A stretch of 28,310 nt of DNA from Bacillota bacterium (GTDB lineage: Bacteria; Bacillota_A; Clostridia; Lachnospirales; WQUN01). Location of the stretch: contig WQTQ01000216.1 in NCBI GenBank assembly GCA_009786175.1, positions 1-28,310 on the forward strand, written 5' to 3'. Of the stretch, positions 1-7,864 are shown piece by piece (position 1 is the first letter of the stretch; each line of letters opens with the position of its first letter). The position numbers and the translations under genes were made by a program. The notes below the pieces were generated by a model. The model was not told where the DNA came from and made no database searches. It saw only the letters and a list, made by a program, of their open reading frames with translations.

Positions 1-359
1 GAAAAAGGTACTGTACCATTTATCAGCTCATGAAACCTTAATGTTGCTTGTACATATGGGTCTTGTAACCAGGCGTTCGCCTGCTCATTAAGGATTTGTT
101 CAATTAGTGCCGGGTCCAACCCGTGATCGATATCTAAGTATTCCAATTCGATAACTGAATCCCCATCTGTAAAATGATCCATTTTGCTTATCATCGCAGG
201 GTCGAAATAAAACGGTTCAATCTCGGGTAGGTTATCCCAAGGGGAATTGTCCCATAATTGCGGGTAATCTACCCCAAGTACTACAGACGGCGTAACCATT
301 GTTACAATAACCAAAAACACTACCAACTTTTTGAACATGCGCGTGGTTCTTCTAAACAT
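1..359 (-). CDS. Secreted protein of unknown function, N-terminal part only (runs off the left edge)
   Basis: The minus strand reads open from an ATG at 359 to the window edge, giving about 119 residues with no stop. The start is set by AAGGAGG about seven bases upstream (plus-strand cctcctt at 367-373) and by a good promoter further up. Residues 1-30 look like a Sec signal peptide: basic MFRRTTRMFKK, then a hydrophobic stretch LVVFLVIVTMV. There is no lipobox cysteine, so the product is probably released or anchored by a part outside the window. The mature part is acidic and aromatic (YPQLWDNSPWDNLPEIEPFYF) and I recognise no family in it. It is divergently placed to the uronate operon, so a role in polysaccharide use is possible but only by position. 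I am confident it is a gene and have no basis for a function. Confidence 0.8.
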   Translation of the reverse strand, partial: MFRRTTRMFKKLVVFLVIVTMVTPSVVLGVDYPQLWDNSPWDNLPEIEPFYFDPAMISKMDHFTDGDSVIELEYLDIDHGLDPALIEQILNEQANAWLQDPYVQATLRFHELINGTVPF

Positions 360-441
360 AAAGTATCCTCCTTGGTGTATGTATTCAGTGGCGTCGGTGC
401 AAATAAATGCAAGCTTTCCACAAAATACCTAGTGTTTATTA

Positions 442-470
442 AGTATACAAGTAGTATCGCTCGACGTCAA
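442..470 (-). promoter_or_regulatory. Sigma-A type promoter for the left-edge secreted protein
   Basis: Read on the minus strand: -35 TTGACG (465-470), a 17-base spacer, -10 TATACT (442-447). Transcription would start near 435, leaving a leader of about 75 bases before the ATG at 359. Five of six bases match consensus in each box. Confidence 0.65.
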
Positions 471-542
471 TTGGTAAAATCATTTTTTTACAACAAAATT
501 CATATAATCATTAATAATTATGTACTTCACATCAGCAAAAAC

Positions 543-581
543 ACCCCCTGATATCACATAACCAACGTGATATCAGGGGGT
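543..581. repeat. Palindromic element, copy 1 (stem CCCCCTGATATCA)
   Basis: A perfect 15-bp inverted repeat, ACCCCCTGATATCAC (543-557) and its reverse complement (567-581), closes a 9-base loop. The same stem core occurs at 25074-25115, almost 25 kb away, with a different loop. On the minus strand the stem is followed by G and then five T, which resembles a rho-independent terminator. However, no minus-strand gene lies just upstream of it. Compared on opposite strands, both copies share CAC(A/G)TTGG at the start of the loop, so they look homologous and inverted relative to each other. Confidence 0.75.
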
Positions 582-590
582 AGGCTTGCT

Positions 591-713
591 AATCGTAGCT
601 GGTTTGAATAATATTCCTCACAGAGGCACGGAGTTCACAGAGGGAAGATAAAAAATTCAATGGTTCTCTGTGTTCTCTGTGCCTCTGTGAGGAATAATTA
701 AATCGCTACGAAT
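591..713. repeat. Palindromic repeat of the CTCTGTG / CCTCTGTGAGG type
   Basis: A long imperfect inverted repeat: 613-642 pairs with 666-695 over 30 bases with three mismatches, around a 23-base AT-rich loop. The right arm contains three near copies of an 8-base word (CTCTGTGT, CTCTGTGC, CTCTGTGA). A second, outer pair, TCGTAGC (593-599) and GCTACGA (705-711), frames the element. From memory, similar CTCTGTG-rich palindromes are dispersed in the genomes of unrelated bacteria; I cannot check that here. It is non-coding and could fold into a long hairpin in RNA from either strand. Confidence 0.7.
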
Positions 714-736
714 GGAGTGGTTGTCTGGGGCACAGG

Positions 737-769
737 CGGTAACCTATGTAAAATTGGTTGCCGTTTTTT
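737..769 (+). terminator. Rho-independent terminator-like hairpin
   Basis: CGGTAACC (737-744) pairs with GGTTGCCG (756-763) over eight positions, one of them a G-T wobble, with an 11-base loop, followed directly by six T (764-769). The T-run marks the plus strand. No plus-strand gene lies before it in the window and it sits upstream of the operon promoter, so it may insulate the operon or end a short unannotated transcript. Confidence 0.5.
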
Positions 770-803
770 ATACCATTGTGTAATCCAACAATTTGCATCA
801 TCT

Positions 804-828
804 TTAAACGCGTTATTTTAACGTTTCT
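804..828. promoter_or_regulatory. Possible operator for a LacI-family regulator
   Basis: Two CG-centred palindromes lie close together upstream of the operon promoter: AACGCGTT (807-814) and AACGTT (820-825). They also form an AAACG (806-810) and CGTTT (822-826) inverted pair. LacI-family proteins typically bind palindromes with a central CG, and the operon encodes one. The site is AT-rich by background and lies about 35-55 bases before the -35 box, so this is a weak call. Confidence 0.25.
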
Positions 829-859
829 AATAGAAATTTGTAAAATTCACCAAATGATG

Positions 860-888
860 TTGACATACAAAAGACATAGACTTAAAAT
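860..888 (+). promoter_or_regulatory. Promoter of the uronate operon
   Basis: TTGACA (860-865), a spacer of 17 bases, and TAAAAT (883-888): a perfect -35 and five of six at -10. Transcription should begin near 895, giving a leader of about 38 bases before the uxaB ATG at 933. This rules out the in-frame TTG at 888 as a translation start, because it lies in the -10 box. Confidence 0.75.
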
Positions 889-932
889 TGGCACAAATAC
901 AATTGCTACATAGACATAGCGGGGTGCGCAAA

Positions 933-2498
933 ATGGAACAGCTAACTGACCTTTTAAAGCAAGGTCATAAAAATTTAAGCGTTTTGGAAATCGGTTCCCA
1001 TATTAAAAACAGGCAAGAAAAGATTCTGCAATTTGGCGAAGGTAACTTTTTGCGTGCTTTTGTGGATATGTTTATAGACGAATTAAATAGGGAGGGCCTG
1101 TTTGACGGCAGCGTTGTTGTTGTTCCGCCCATAGCCCAAACCACAGGTTCTGTAGATGTTATAAACGCTCAAAACGGTTGTTATACCGTTGTTTTGCGCG
1201 GGTTGGAAAACAATATCCCAATTGTGCGCCAGCAGTTTGTAACAAGCATAAGCCGGGCTGTAAATATGTTTCGGGATTTTAATCTGTACATGGATACCAT
1301 GAAAAACCCGCACTTGCGATACATTGTATCCAACACCACCGAAGCAGGTATTGTTTTTTTGGAAACCGATAAACCAGAAGAAAACCCAACAGAGCCTCCG
1401 TTAAATTTCCCTGCTAAAATAACGGCACTGCTATACGAACGGTACAAGCAGTTTAACGGGGCAGCCGATAAAGGTTTTATCTTCATACCCTGCGAACTTA
1501 TTGACAATAATGGTTCTAAACTGAAAGAATTTGTTTTACGGCACGCAAAAAATTGGGAATTACCCGAAGGGTTTATCAACTGGGTGCAGACATGCAACCA
1601 TTTTACAAATACACTTGTAGACAGAATTGTCACCGGTTATCCAAAAGATGAAGCAGAGGAATTTGCGGAAATGCTTGGCTACCGCGATGAATTACTGGTT
1701 ACCGGCGAAATATTTCATTTTTTTGCTATAGAAGCCGGGGAAAAAGCAGCTAAGGAAATAAATGAAACACTTCCGTTCCAAAAAGCCGGACTTAACGTGG
1801 TTTTGACCGATGACACAACCCCTTACAAGCTGCGCAAGGTTCGTATATTAAACGGTGCGCATACAATGTCGGTTTTGGCGGCGTTTTTAAGCGGTAAAAA
1901 TACTGTAGGTGAAATGATGGAGGATTCGTTATTTGTAGAGTTTCTTCGTAAAGGTATTTATAATGAAATCATACCGTCGCTGCTGCTGCCCCCGGTTGAA
2001 CACAGCGGTTTGAACGAAAACGATTTACTTTCTTTTGCAGATTCTGTTTATGACCGCTTTGCAAACCCGTACATCAAGCATTATCTTCTTAGCATCGCGC
2101 TTAACTCTGTGTCTAAGTTTACTGCAAGGGTACTGCCTTCAATTTTGGATTATTACAAAAAAACCGGCAGTTTCCCGCAAACATTAACATTGTCGTTGGC
2201 TGCCTTACTGGCATTCTATAAGGGAACAGCCATAAATGATAATACATTGACAGGCAGCAGAACCGAAGGGGAATATCCAATTGCAGATAACTTGGACATA
2301 CTGGAGTTTTTCAAAGAGCAGTGGCAAAAAAATGATGTTGAACAATTGGTGAAAACAACAATGGCAAAAACTGACTTTTGGGGGATGGACCTTACGTTGC
2401 TGCCCGGGTTTTGCCAAATAGTAACCGATCATTTGCAAGGTATACTTGCCAATGGCATCAGAAGCGAAGTTGAAATGGTAATTGGTGTAAAATCATGA
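933..2498 (+). CDS. uxaB: Tagaturonate reductase (altronate oxidoreductase)
   Basis: The enzyme reduces D-tagaturonate to D-altronate with NADH, the second step of galacturonate breakdown in the cytoplasm (EC 1.1.1.58). The protein has 521 residues, slightly longer than the E. coli enzyme (about 483). The N-terminal motif QFGEGNFLRAFVDMFID is the nucleotide-binding signature typical of UxaB within the mannitol dehydrogenase superfamily. The catalytic pattern K-x4-N-x2-H of long-chain polyol dehydrogenases is present as K302, N307, H310 (KVRILNGAH). I chose ATG 933 over an in-frame TTG at 888 because the latter lies inside the promoter; GGGGTG at 921-926 can serve as ribosome binding site. It is first in the operon and its stop overlaps the uxaA start by four bases (ATGA), suggesting translational coupling. 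UxuB (fructuronate reductase) is a related alternative, but the UxaA partner favours UxaB. Confidence 0.93.
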   Translation: MEQLTDLLKQGHKNLSVLEIGSHIKNRQEKILQFGEGNFLRAFVDMFIDELNREGLFDGSVVVVPPIAQTTGSVDVINAQNGCYTVVLRGLENNIPIVRQQFVTSISRAVNMFRDFNLYMDTMKNPHLRYIVSNTTEAGIVFLETDKPEENPTEPPLNFPAKITALLYERYKQFNGAADKGFIFIPCELIDNNGSKLKEFVLRHAKNWELPEGFINWVQTCNHFTNTLVDRIVTGYPKDEAEEFAEMLGYRDELLVTGEIFHFFAIEAGEKAAKEINETLPFQKAGLNVVLTDDTTPYKLRKVRILNGAHTMSVLAAFLSGKNTVGEMMEDSLFVEFLRKGIYNEIIPSLLLPPVEHSGLNENDLLSFADSVYDRFANPYIKHYLLSIALNSVSKFTARVLPSILDYYKKTGSFPQTLTLSLAALLAFYKGTAINDNTLTGSRTEGEYPIADNLDILEFFKEQWQKNDVEQLVKTTMAKTDFWGMDLTLLPGFCQIVTDHLQGILANGIRSEVEMVIGVKS

Positions 2499-3976
2499 TA
2501 ATAACAAATGGCATAAAAATAAACGATTTGGACAACGTGGCTGTTGTTCTTGAAAACATTAAACATGGTCAGAAAGTTTTAGATGTAGAGGCGCGGGGCG
2601 ACATAAACACGGGTCACAAAATTGCTCTTAAGCCCATTGCTGCCGGTGAAAATGTAATAAAATACGGCAGCCCCATAGGTCATGCATCTGCCGCAATTAG
2701 GGCAGGGGAGCATGTTCACACTCACAACCTTAAAACTAATCTTTGCGGCATACAGGAATACACTTACAATCCGGAACCTGTAAACGCGCTTCATGCAAGC
2801 ACTACTGCCACATTTAAAGGCTACAGGCGTGATGATGGGCAAGTAGGTATTCGAAACGAAATTTGGATTGTCAACACTGTAGGCTGTGTAAATAAAATTG
2901 CAGAGAAAATCGCCCGGCTTGCCGGGGATAATATAACCGGCAACGTGGACGGTGTGTACACATTTGTCCATCCTTATGGGTGTTCCCAACTGGGGGATGA
3001 TCACAAATACACCCAGCAAATACTCAAAAATATGGTTAATCATCCTAATGCGGCAGGGGTATTGGTGTTGGGCTTGGGCTGCGAAAATAATCACATTGGT
3101 GAGTTTAAAGAAGTACTTGGAACATGGGACGGGAACCGTGTAAAATTTCTCAACACTCAAGATGTGGCCGACGATGTAGCAGAAGGGCTTAAGCTTGTGG
3201 AAGAACTTGCGGCATATGCAAATACGTTTGAAAGAACCGAAATTCCCGTAAATAAGCTAATAATTGGTCTAAAATGCGGCGGTTCCGACGGTTTTTCCGG
3301 GATAACTGCCAACCCGCTGGTTGGAAGCCTATCAGATTATGTAATTGCACACGGGGGCACATGCATTCTAACGGAAGTACCGGAAATGTTTGGTGCCGAA
3401 ACGTTGCTTATGAACCGTGCAAAAGATAAAATTGTGTTCGATAAAACAGTTGACCTTATCAACGACTTCAAACGGTATTTTATGCGGTATGACCAGGAAA
3501 TTTACGAAAACCCATCGCCGGGCAATAAAGAAGGCGGCATCTCTACTTTAGAGGAAAAATCTTTGGGATGCACACAAAAAGGCGGCAACAGCCAAGTAGT
3601 GGATGTATTAAACTACGGCGAAACAGTTAAAAAACCCGGGCTTAATCTTTTACAGGGCCCCGGGAATGACATAGTGGCGGTTACTAATTTAATGGCCGCC
3701 GGGGCACACATTGTACTGTTTACCACAGGCCGCGGAACACCGCTAGGCGGGCCGGTGCCAACGGTAAAAATATCAAGCAATACGGCCTTAAGCAAAGCCA
3801 AAAGCCATTGGATCGACTTTGATGCAGGGGAATTGCTGGACGGTACTTCATTAAACCGGCTTACAGAAGTGTTTTTCAACTACATTATTGATTTGGCAAG
3901 CGGCACTGTTCTGGCCAAAAATGAAACGAACGATTACAGAGAAATTTCAATTTTTAAAGACGGGGTAACACTGTGA
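2495..3976 (+). CDS. uxaA: Altronate dehydratase
   Basis: The enzyme dehydrates D-altronate to 2-keto-3-deoxygluconate (EC 4.2.1.7), the point where the galacturonate branch meets the KduI/KduD branch. At 493 residues it has the full fused architecture: an N-terminal SAF domain (about residues 1-95, with the conserved GHKIAL and HVHTHNL segments) and the large UxaA/GarD-type domain starting at GYRRDDGQVGIRNE. Conserved cysteines sit in NTVGCVNK, HPYGCSQLGDD, GLGCENN and LKCGGSDGFSG, as expected in this iron-dependent family. The SAF part is sometimes a separate gene in other bacteria; here the protein is intact. It starts within the end of uxaB (ATGA overlap) and a 44-base gap separates it from the transporter genes. 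Confidence 0.93.
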   Translation: MIITNGIKINDLDNVAVVLENIKHGQKVLDVEARGDINTGHKIALKPIAAGENVIKYGSPIGHASAAIRAGEHVHTHNLKTNLCGIQEYTYNPEPVNALHASTTATFKGYRRDDGQVGIRNEIWIVNTVGCVNKIAEKIARLAGDNITGNVDGVYTFVHPYGCSQLGDDHKYTQQILKNMVNHPNAAGVLVLGLGCENNHIGEFKEVLGTWDGNRVKFLNTQDVADDVAEGLKLVEELAAYANTFERTEIPVNKLIIGLKCGGSDGFSGITANPLVGSLSDYVIAHGGTCILTEVPEMFGAETLLMNRAKDKIVFDKTVDLINDFKRYFMRYDQEIYENPSPGNKEGGISTLEEKSLGCTQKGGNSQVVDVLNYGETVKKPGLNLLQGPGNDIVAVTNLMAAGAHIVLFTTGRGTPLGGPVPTVKISSNTALSKAKSHWIDFDAGELLDGTSLNRLTEVFFNYIIDLASGTVLAKNETNDYREISIFKDGVTL

Positions 3977-4020
3977 TGCTATACGGCACACAATAACATA
4001 CTAAAAGGAGAAACAAAAAA

Positions 4021-5469
4021 ATGAAAAGATTACTTTTTATCGCGATTATTCTAATCGTGAGCATGTTGGCATTTACGGCATGCCGCAATGACGACAACGG
4101 CGGCGGTACTACACAAGTTGCCCCTCCGCCCCCTCCGGCACCACCCACACCGCCACCGGCTGCGCCAACAGATGACAGTAACGGTGACAATGGCGAAGTA
4201 TATGCCGGTCCCTGGACACCCAACGATATGGGTCCTGCCACTATCCGCATGGCATGGTGGGGCGGTCAATCCCGCCACGACGCTGTAAACGCGGCACTAA
4301 ATTTATTTATGGACAGATATCCGCATATTACAGTTGTACCCGAGTATGGCGCATTCGACGGTTATTTGGATTCACTCATTGTTATGTTGGCAGACGGTTC
4401 CGAGCCTGATGTGTTCCAGTCTAACTATGCCTGGGTACACATGCTTGACGGCGGCAATAACCCGTACATGAACCTGCGTGATTGGAACCATATTATCGAC
4501 CTTGGCGAATGGTCGGATGCATTGCTTGCCCGCACCACCACTGCCGACGGGCAGCTTGCAGGTGTACCTCACGGCATTACAGGGCGCGTAATAATCTATT
4601 GCACAGACATGCTGGCAGAACATGGGCTAAGCACCTTTCCGGCAACTTTTGACGAATGGATAGCCCTTGGAGAAGCCGTAACAGCTAACAATACAGATTT
4701 AGACACCCCTGGCAACCAATATGCATTCTGGCCTATTGGCGCACCGGGCAATGACTTATCTATGGACATTATTATTATGACAATGATCATCAACCATTTT
4801 GGTGTAAACCTGGAAGCCAACGGCAGAATCTTGCCTACTATCGATCAGGTCGAGTATGTATTTAACATTGTCGGCAACATGATGGAAGCGGGCTTGCTGC
4901 CCACACATCAGCAGCAAGAAGGTGTGACAAATGTATTCAACCCTGTTTGGATGGAAGGCCGCGGCGGCAGTGTATTTGAATGGGTAGGAAACATCCATCT
5001 TGCAGGCGGCGCATTTATGGACAATGACGCAGATGAAGGCCGCATTGAAGGCCTTGGCGTGGCATTGCTTCCTGCTGTTGTCCCCGGCGGTACACGCCTA
5101 TCTATGCAGCGTCCGTCTATCGTACACGCTGTCGGGCGCAGTACAAACCATCCGGAGTTGGCAGTATACTTGCTTAACTGGCTGTACACCGACGAAGAAG
5201 CCCTTGCACTTATCTTTGACCAATTTGGTATCCCTCTAAGCCATACAGCTGACAGGCTGTTCCAACAGCAAGGCGGGGCATGGGGCTTGATGCTGGACGG
5301 TTTCGGTTTACTTGAAGCTAACGAAGCCATTATGTGTGCCTATTTCGAAGACGGCCGCTTGCGTCCGCACCGCCTTCATGCCATAGAAAACTTCCGTAAC
5401 GGCAGCATTGATGCCCGCGAAGCCGCCCGTCAGTGGGTAGAGTACCAACAATACGGTCTTAACAACTAA
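4021..5469 (+). CDS. ABC transporter sugar-binding lipoprotein (family 1 solute-binding protein)
   Basis: This is the extracellular binding protein of a CUT1-type sugar importer, presumably for pectin or rhamnogalacturonan oligosaccharides given its operon. Of 482 residues, the first 20 form a lipoprotein signal ending in the lipobox FTAC, with Cys21 as the lipidated residue. A low-complexity linker rich in Pro, Asp and Asn (about residues 22-62, with APPPPPAPPTPPPAAP) tethers the domain to the membrane. The folded part has usual features of family 1 binding proteins: IRMAWWGG near the start, DGSEPDVFQ, and the C-terminal AREAARQWVEYQQ helix. AAAAGGAG precedes the ATG. The two permeases follow directly. 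Substrate specificity is inferred from context only. Confidence 0.9.
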   Translation: MKRLLFIAIILIVSMLAFTACRNDDNGGGTTQVAPPPPPAPPTPPPAAPTDDSNGDNGEVYAGPWTPNDMGPATIRMAWWGGQSRHDAVNAALNLFMDRYPHITVVPEYGAFDGYLDSLIVMLADGSEPDVFQSNYAWVHMLDGGNNPYMNLRDWNHIIDLGEWSDALLARTTTADGQLAGVPHGITGRVIIYCTDMLAEHGLSTFPATFDEWIALGEAVTANNTDLDTPGNQYAFWPIGAPGNDLSMDIIIMTMIINHFGVNLEANGRILPTIDQVEYVFNIVGNMMEAGLLPTHQQQEGVTNVFNPVWMEGRGGSVFEWVGNIHLAGGAFMDNDADEGRIEGLGVALLPAVVPGGTRLSMQRPSIVHAVGRSTNHPELAVYLLNWLYTDEEALALIFDQFGIPLSHTADRLFQQQGGAWGLMLDGFGLLEANEAIMCAYFEDGRLRPHRLHAIENFRNGSIDAREAARQWVEYQQYGLNN

Positions 5470-5503
5470 AGTCTAATCTTAACTGATAAAGGGGCGTGCC
5501 GCC

Positions 5504-6421
5504 ATGGTGAAAAAGCGACGTTTTAAGCTTAACCGTTCAAAACTTACCCCATATATCCTCCTGTTTCCGTGGTTCATTGGGATAGGTCTGTTCCGATTGT
5601 ATCCAATACTCATCTCATTCTGGTACAGCCTTCACGAAGTACGCTTGCTTGGGGGCGAAGGTATTACAACAACATGGGTAGGGTTTGATAACTTCTACAC
5701 GCTGCTTTTTCGCGGCGGGCCCACAACTACACATTTCTGGGAGTCGGTTCGGGCTACCCTGGTCTATGTAATCCTTGGAACGCCTGCAGTTCTTGTTGTA
5801 GCATTCTTTGTGGCGTTTATCCTTAACTTTAAATTAAAAGGCGTAAACCTTTTTAGGACAGCCTACTACATTCCCTCCATCCTTGGGGGGAATGTAGCGG
5901 TTTCCATTGTGTGGCGCGAGCTTTTCTCCAGTCATGGGCCGGTTAACTCTGTCCTTGGTATATTTGGCGTAGAGCCTTTTTCTTGGCTGACGCATCCTAC
6001 ATTCGCGCCGCTTACACTTGTGTTCCTATCGGCGTGGCAGTTTGGTTCTGTCATGCTTATTTTCCTTGCTGCATTGCAAAATGTTTCACCCACGCTGTAC
6101 GAAGCAGCCAGTATAGACGGCGCACGTAAGTGGCGGCAGCTTTTCGCCATTACACTGCCAATAATCACTCCGGTAGTTCTTTTTAATACCGTAAACGTAC
6201 TTATCCGGCATTTTCAGGCATTTAACGAGGGATTTCTTATTACACAACGCGGGCCCAGCCGCGCAACAGATTTCTTAAATATTATGATTTATGATTTCGC
6301 GTTTTTACGTATGCAATTTGGACTGGCATCTGCCATTACATTATTGCTCCTTGCCGCTATTGGTCTCCTTACGGCGATCTTATTTTTCTCATCCAAATAT
6401 TGGGTGCATTATAACGATTAG
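5504..6421 (+). CDS. ABC sugar transporter permease (LplB/UgpA-type)
   Basis: First of two inner-membrane subunits of the CUT1 importer. It has 305 residues, the usual length, with a basic N-terminus (KKRRFKLNRSK) and six predicted hydrophobic helices. The cytoplasmic EAA loop that docks to the ATPase is clear from E200 (EAASIDGARKWRQLF...LP). The ATG at 5504 follows AAAGGGGCG with suitable spacing. It pairs with the next gene, 12 bases away. No ATPase gene is present in the operon; in Bacillota such importers often share one MsmX/MsmK-type ATPase encoded elsewhere. Confidence 0.9.
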   Translation: MVKKRRFKLNRSKLTPYILLFPWFIGIGLFRLYPILISFWYSLHEVRLLGGEGITTTWVGFDNFYTLLFRGGPTTTHFWESVRATLVYVILGTPAVLVVAFFVAFILNFKLKGVNLFRTAYYIPSILGGNVAVSIVWRELFSSHGPVNSVLGIFGVEPFSWLTHPTFAPLTLVFLSAWQFGSVMLIFLAALQNVSPTLYEAASIDGARKWRQLFAITLPIITPVVLFNTVNVLIRHFQAFNEGFLITQRGPSRATDFLNIMIYDFAFLRMQFGLASAITLLLLAAIGLLTAILFFSSKYWVHYND

Positions 6422-6433
6422 GAGGCCGCTAAA

Positions 6434-7285
6434 ATGAGCAGACGAGCAAACATAAACGCAATCCTGCGTTATACGATACTTATCGCTGTAGGTATAGTGC
6501 TTATCTATCCACTGTTGTGGATGGCGGGTTCTTCTTTTAAGGAAAATGCAGACATTTTTGGCAACTTGGCAATTCTGCCGCCGGAAGGACGCTGGCGTTT
6601 CGACCATTTTGGTGCGGCATGGCAGTTGTCTACCACCCGCAATATGTTGTTCTACTATATGAACACGCTGCGCTTCCTTATACCGCGCGTTGTAGGTACA
6701 GTTATTTCTTGCACGGTTGTAGCATTTGCAATTGGACGCTTCTCTTTCCCCGGCAAAAAAATTGTTTTTACAATTGTACTTGTTACGCTTCTTATGCCGG
6801 AATTAGCGTTTCGTATCCCTGTATTCCTGCTGTATAGCAGGCTGGGCTTGGTTAATACTTTTGCGTCATTATACTTGCACGATTTCTTTGGCGTTAACTC
6901 GTTCTTCGTATTTATGATAATTCAGTTTATGCGCACCATCCCGCGCGAGCTGGACGAAGCCAGTGTAATTGACGGCTGCGGCCCTCTCCGCACACTGGTA
7001 TACATTCTGGTGCCTGTGCTTCGGCCTATTATCATTACTGTAGGCTTACTCACATTTATGTGGGGTATGAATGATTTCCAGGGCCCGCTCATTTTCCTGC
7101 GTTCTCCGGAGAATAATGTACTGGCTCAAGGGCTGGCCAACCTAATTCAGGTATATGAAGAAGTGCCGCAGTTTGGCCGTAGTTTTGCGGCAGCGTTAAT
7201 GGGCATGATGCCTACCATTGCAATTTTCTTCATGTGCAGCCGTTTCTTTGTAGAAGGCGTAACCAATTCTGGCGGGAAGGAGTAG
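6434..7285 (+). CDS. ABC sugar transporter permease (AraQ/UgpE-type)
   Basis: Second membrane subunit of the importer, 283 residues with six hydrophobic helices. It opens with a basic stretch and a first helix ending in YPLLWMAGSSFKENADIF, typical of the AraQ/YtcP group. The EAA loop starts at E175 (DEASVIDGCGPLRTLVYILVPVLRP). AGGAGG at 6420-6425 provides the start. Its own 3' end carries the ribosome binding site of the next gene, four bases downstream, so translation of the unknown membrane protein is probably tied to it. Confidence 0.9.
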   Translation: MSRRANINAILRYTILIAVGIVLIYPLLWMAGSSFKENADIFGNLAILPPEGRWRFDHFGAAWQLSTTRNMLFYYMNTLRFLIPRVVGTVISCTVVAFAIGRFSFPGKKIVFTIVLVTLLMPELAFRIPVFLLYSRLGLVNTFASLYLHDFFGVNSFFVFMIIQFMRTIPRELDEASVIDGCGPLRTLVYILVPVLRPIIITVGLLTFMWGMNDFQGPLIFLRSPENNVLAQGLANLIQVYEEVPQFGRSFAAALMGMMPTIAIFFMCSRFFVEGVTNSGGKE

Positions 7286-7289
7286 CTAT

Positions 7290-7844
7290 ATGGATCAACG
7301 ACTTGTGAAACCTATATTTTGGCCGGTATTATTGTTAAGCTGCGCATCACTGTCGGTTATGACGTTTTTCCTTATCGGCGGTATGGTGTCCAGCCGGGCA
7401 GAAGATTATTTTATCGCGGCAATTACAGGGTTTATCTTATTCTTAATTGCGCGTACCGTACAAAATAATGTGGCGGAACCGCCAAAGATGGCCATTTTTA
7501 TGATGTTTTTCATCATAGCTTTGGCGGCGTTATTGGTATTTGTAATGAATAATGCTTTAGTTCATACCGATCATGTAAACTTTGCGGCATTCGAAGGGCA
7601 TAGGCTGCACGGCACACTGGCATACATGCCCCGGGGCGTAAGGTGGTTAAGCAATTACCGCCAATGGTCTGCCGCTTTGACTGACGCCGGGTTTACCCTT
7701 ACAGGGTTATACGTTGCGTTGCACCGTGCCGTCTACCTTTCGTACGGTATAATTGCCGGTGCAGTGTTTATCGTACTGCAAACGGCTACATGTGCCTTGT
7801 TGTTCATTGGCACCAAACCCGGAAACAAGAAATTTAGACATTAA
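7290..7844 (+). CDS. Four-helix membrane protein of unknown function in the transporter operon
   Basis: I do not recognise this family. The 184-residue product has about four hydrophobic segments (residues ~10-32, ~38-55, ~67-86, ~145-172), a short loop rich in charged residues after the second, and a soluble stretch (~90-140) with TDHVNFAAFEGHRLHGTLAYMP and SNYRQWSAALTDAG. The C-terminus is basic (KPGNKKFRH), suggesting it faces the cytoplasm. No signal peptide cleavage site or catalytic motif stands out. GGAAGGAG, formed by the last codons of the upstream permease, is its ribosome binding site. Its place between the permeases and the RDD protein suggests an accessory role at the membrane. 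That is inference by position only. Confidence 0.75.
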   Translation: MDQRLVKPIFWPVLLLSCASLSVMTFFLIGGMVSSRAEDYFIAAITGFILFLIARTVQNNVAEPPKMAIFMMFFIIALAALLVFVMNNALVHTDHVNFAAFEGHRLHGTLAYMPRGVRWLSNYRQWSAALTDAGFTLTGLYVALHRAVYLSYGIIAGAVFIVLQTATCALLFIGTKPGNKKFRH

Positions 7845-7864
7845 TATACAAGGGAAGTGCGAGT

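Larger units (their letters stand above)
360..932. other. Gene-free region of 573 bases with repeats and promoters
   Basis: No credible coding sequence lies here; the frame open on plus at 258-551 runs antisense through a real signal peptide and has no ribosome binding site. From left to right the stretch holds the minus-strand promoter (442-470), an AT-rich segment (471-540), a 15-bp-stem palindrome (543-581), a longer palindromic repeat (591-713), a terminator-like hairpin (737-769), a possible operator (804-828) and the operon promoter (860-888). Each has its own entry. Confidence 0.7.

Noticed and set aside
258..551. Open frame of 97 codons on plus
   Set aside because: It runs antisense through the signal peptide of the left-edge gene and its promoter, has no ribosome binding site, and ends in the palindrome.
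543..713. Palindromes near the left edge as a CRISPR array or integration site
   Set aside because: No regular repeat-spacer pattern, only single copies of each type here, and no cas or integrase genes.
2579..3160. Open frame of 193 codons on minus inside uxaA
   Set aside because: Antisense to a clearly conserved gene; no family resemblance and no ribosome binding site context.
4085..4205. Pro/Asp-rich start of the binding lipoprotein as a frameshift or sequencing artefact
   Set aside because: The reading frame is continuous from lipobox to folded domain, and such low-complexity tethers are common after the lipidated Cys.
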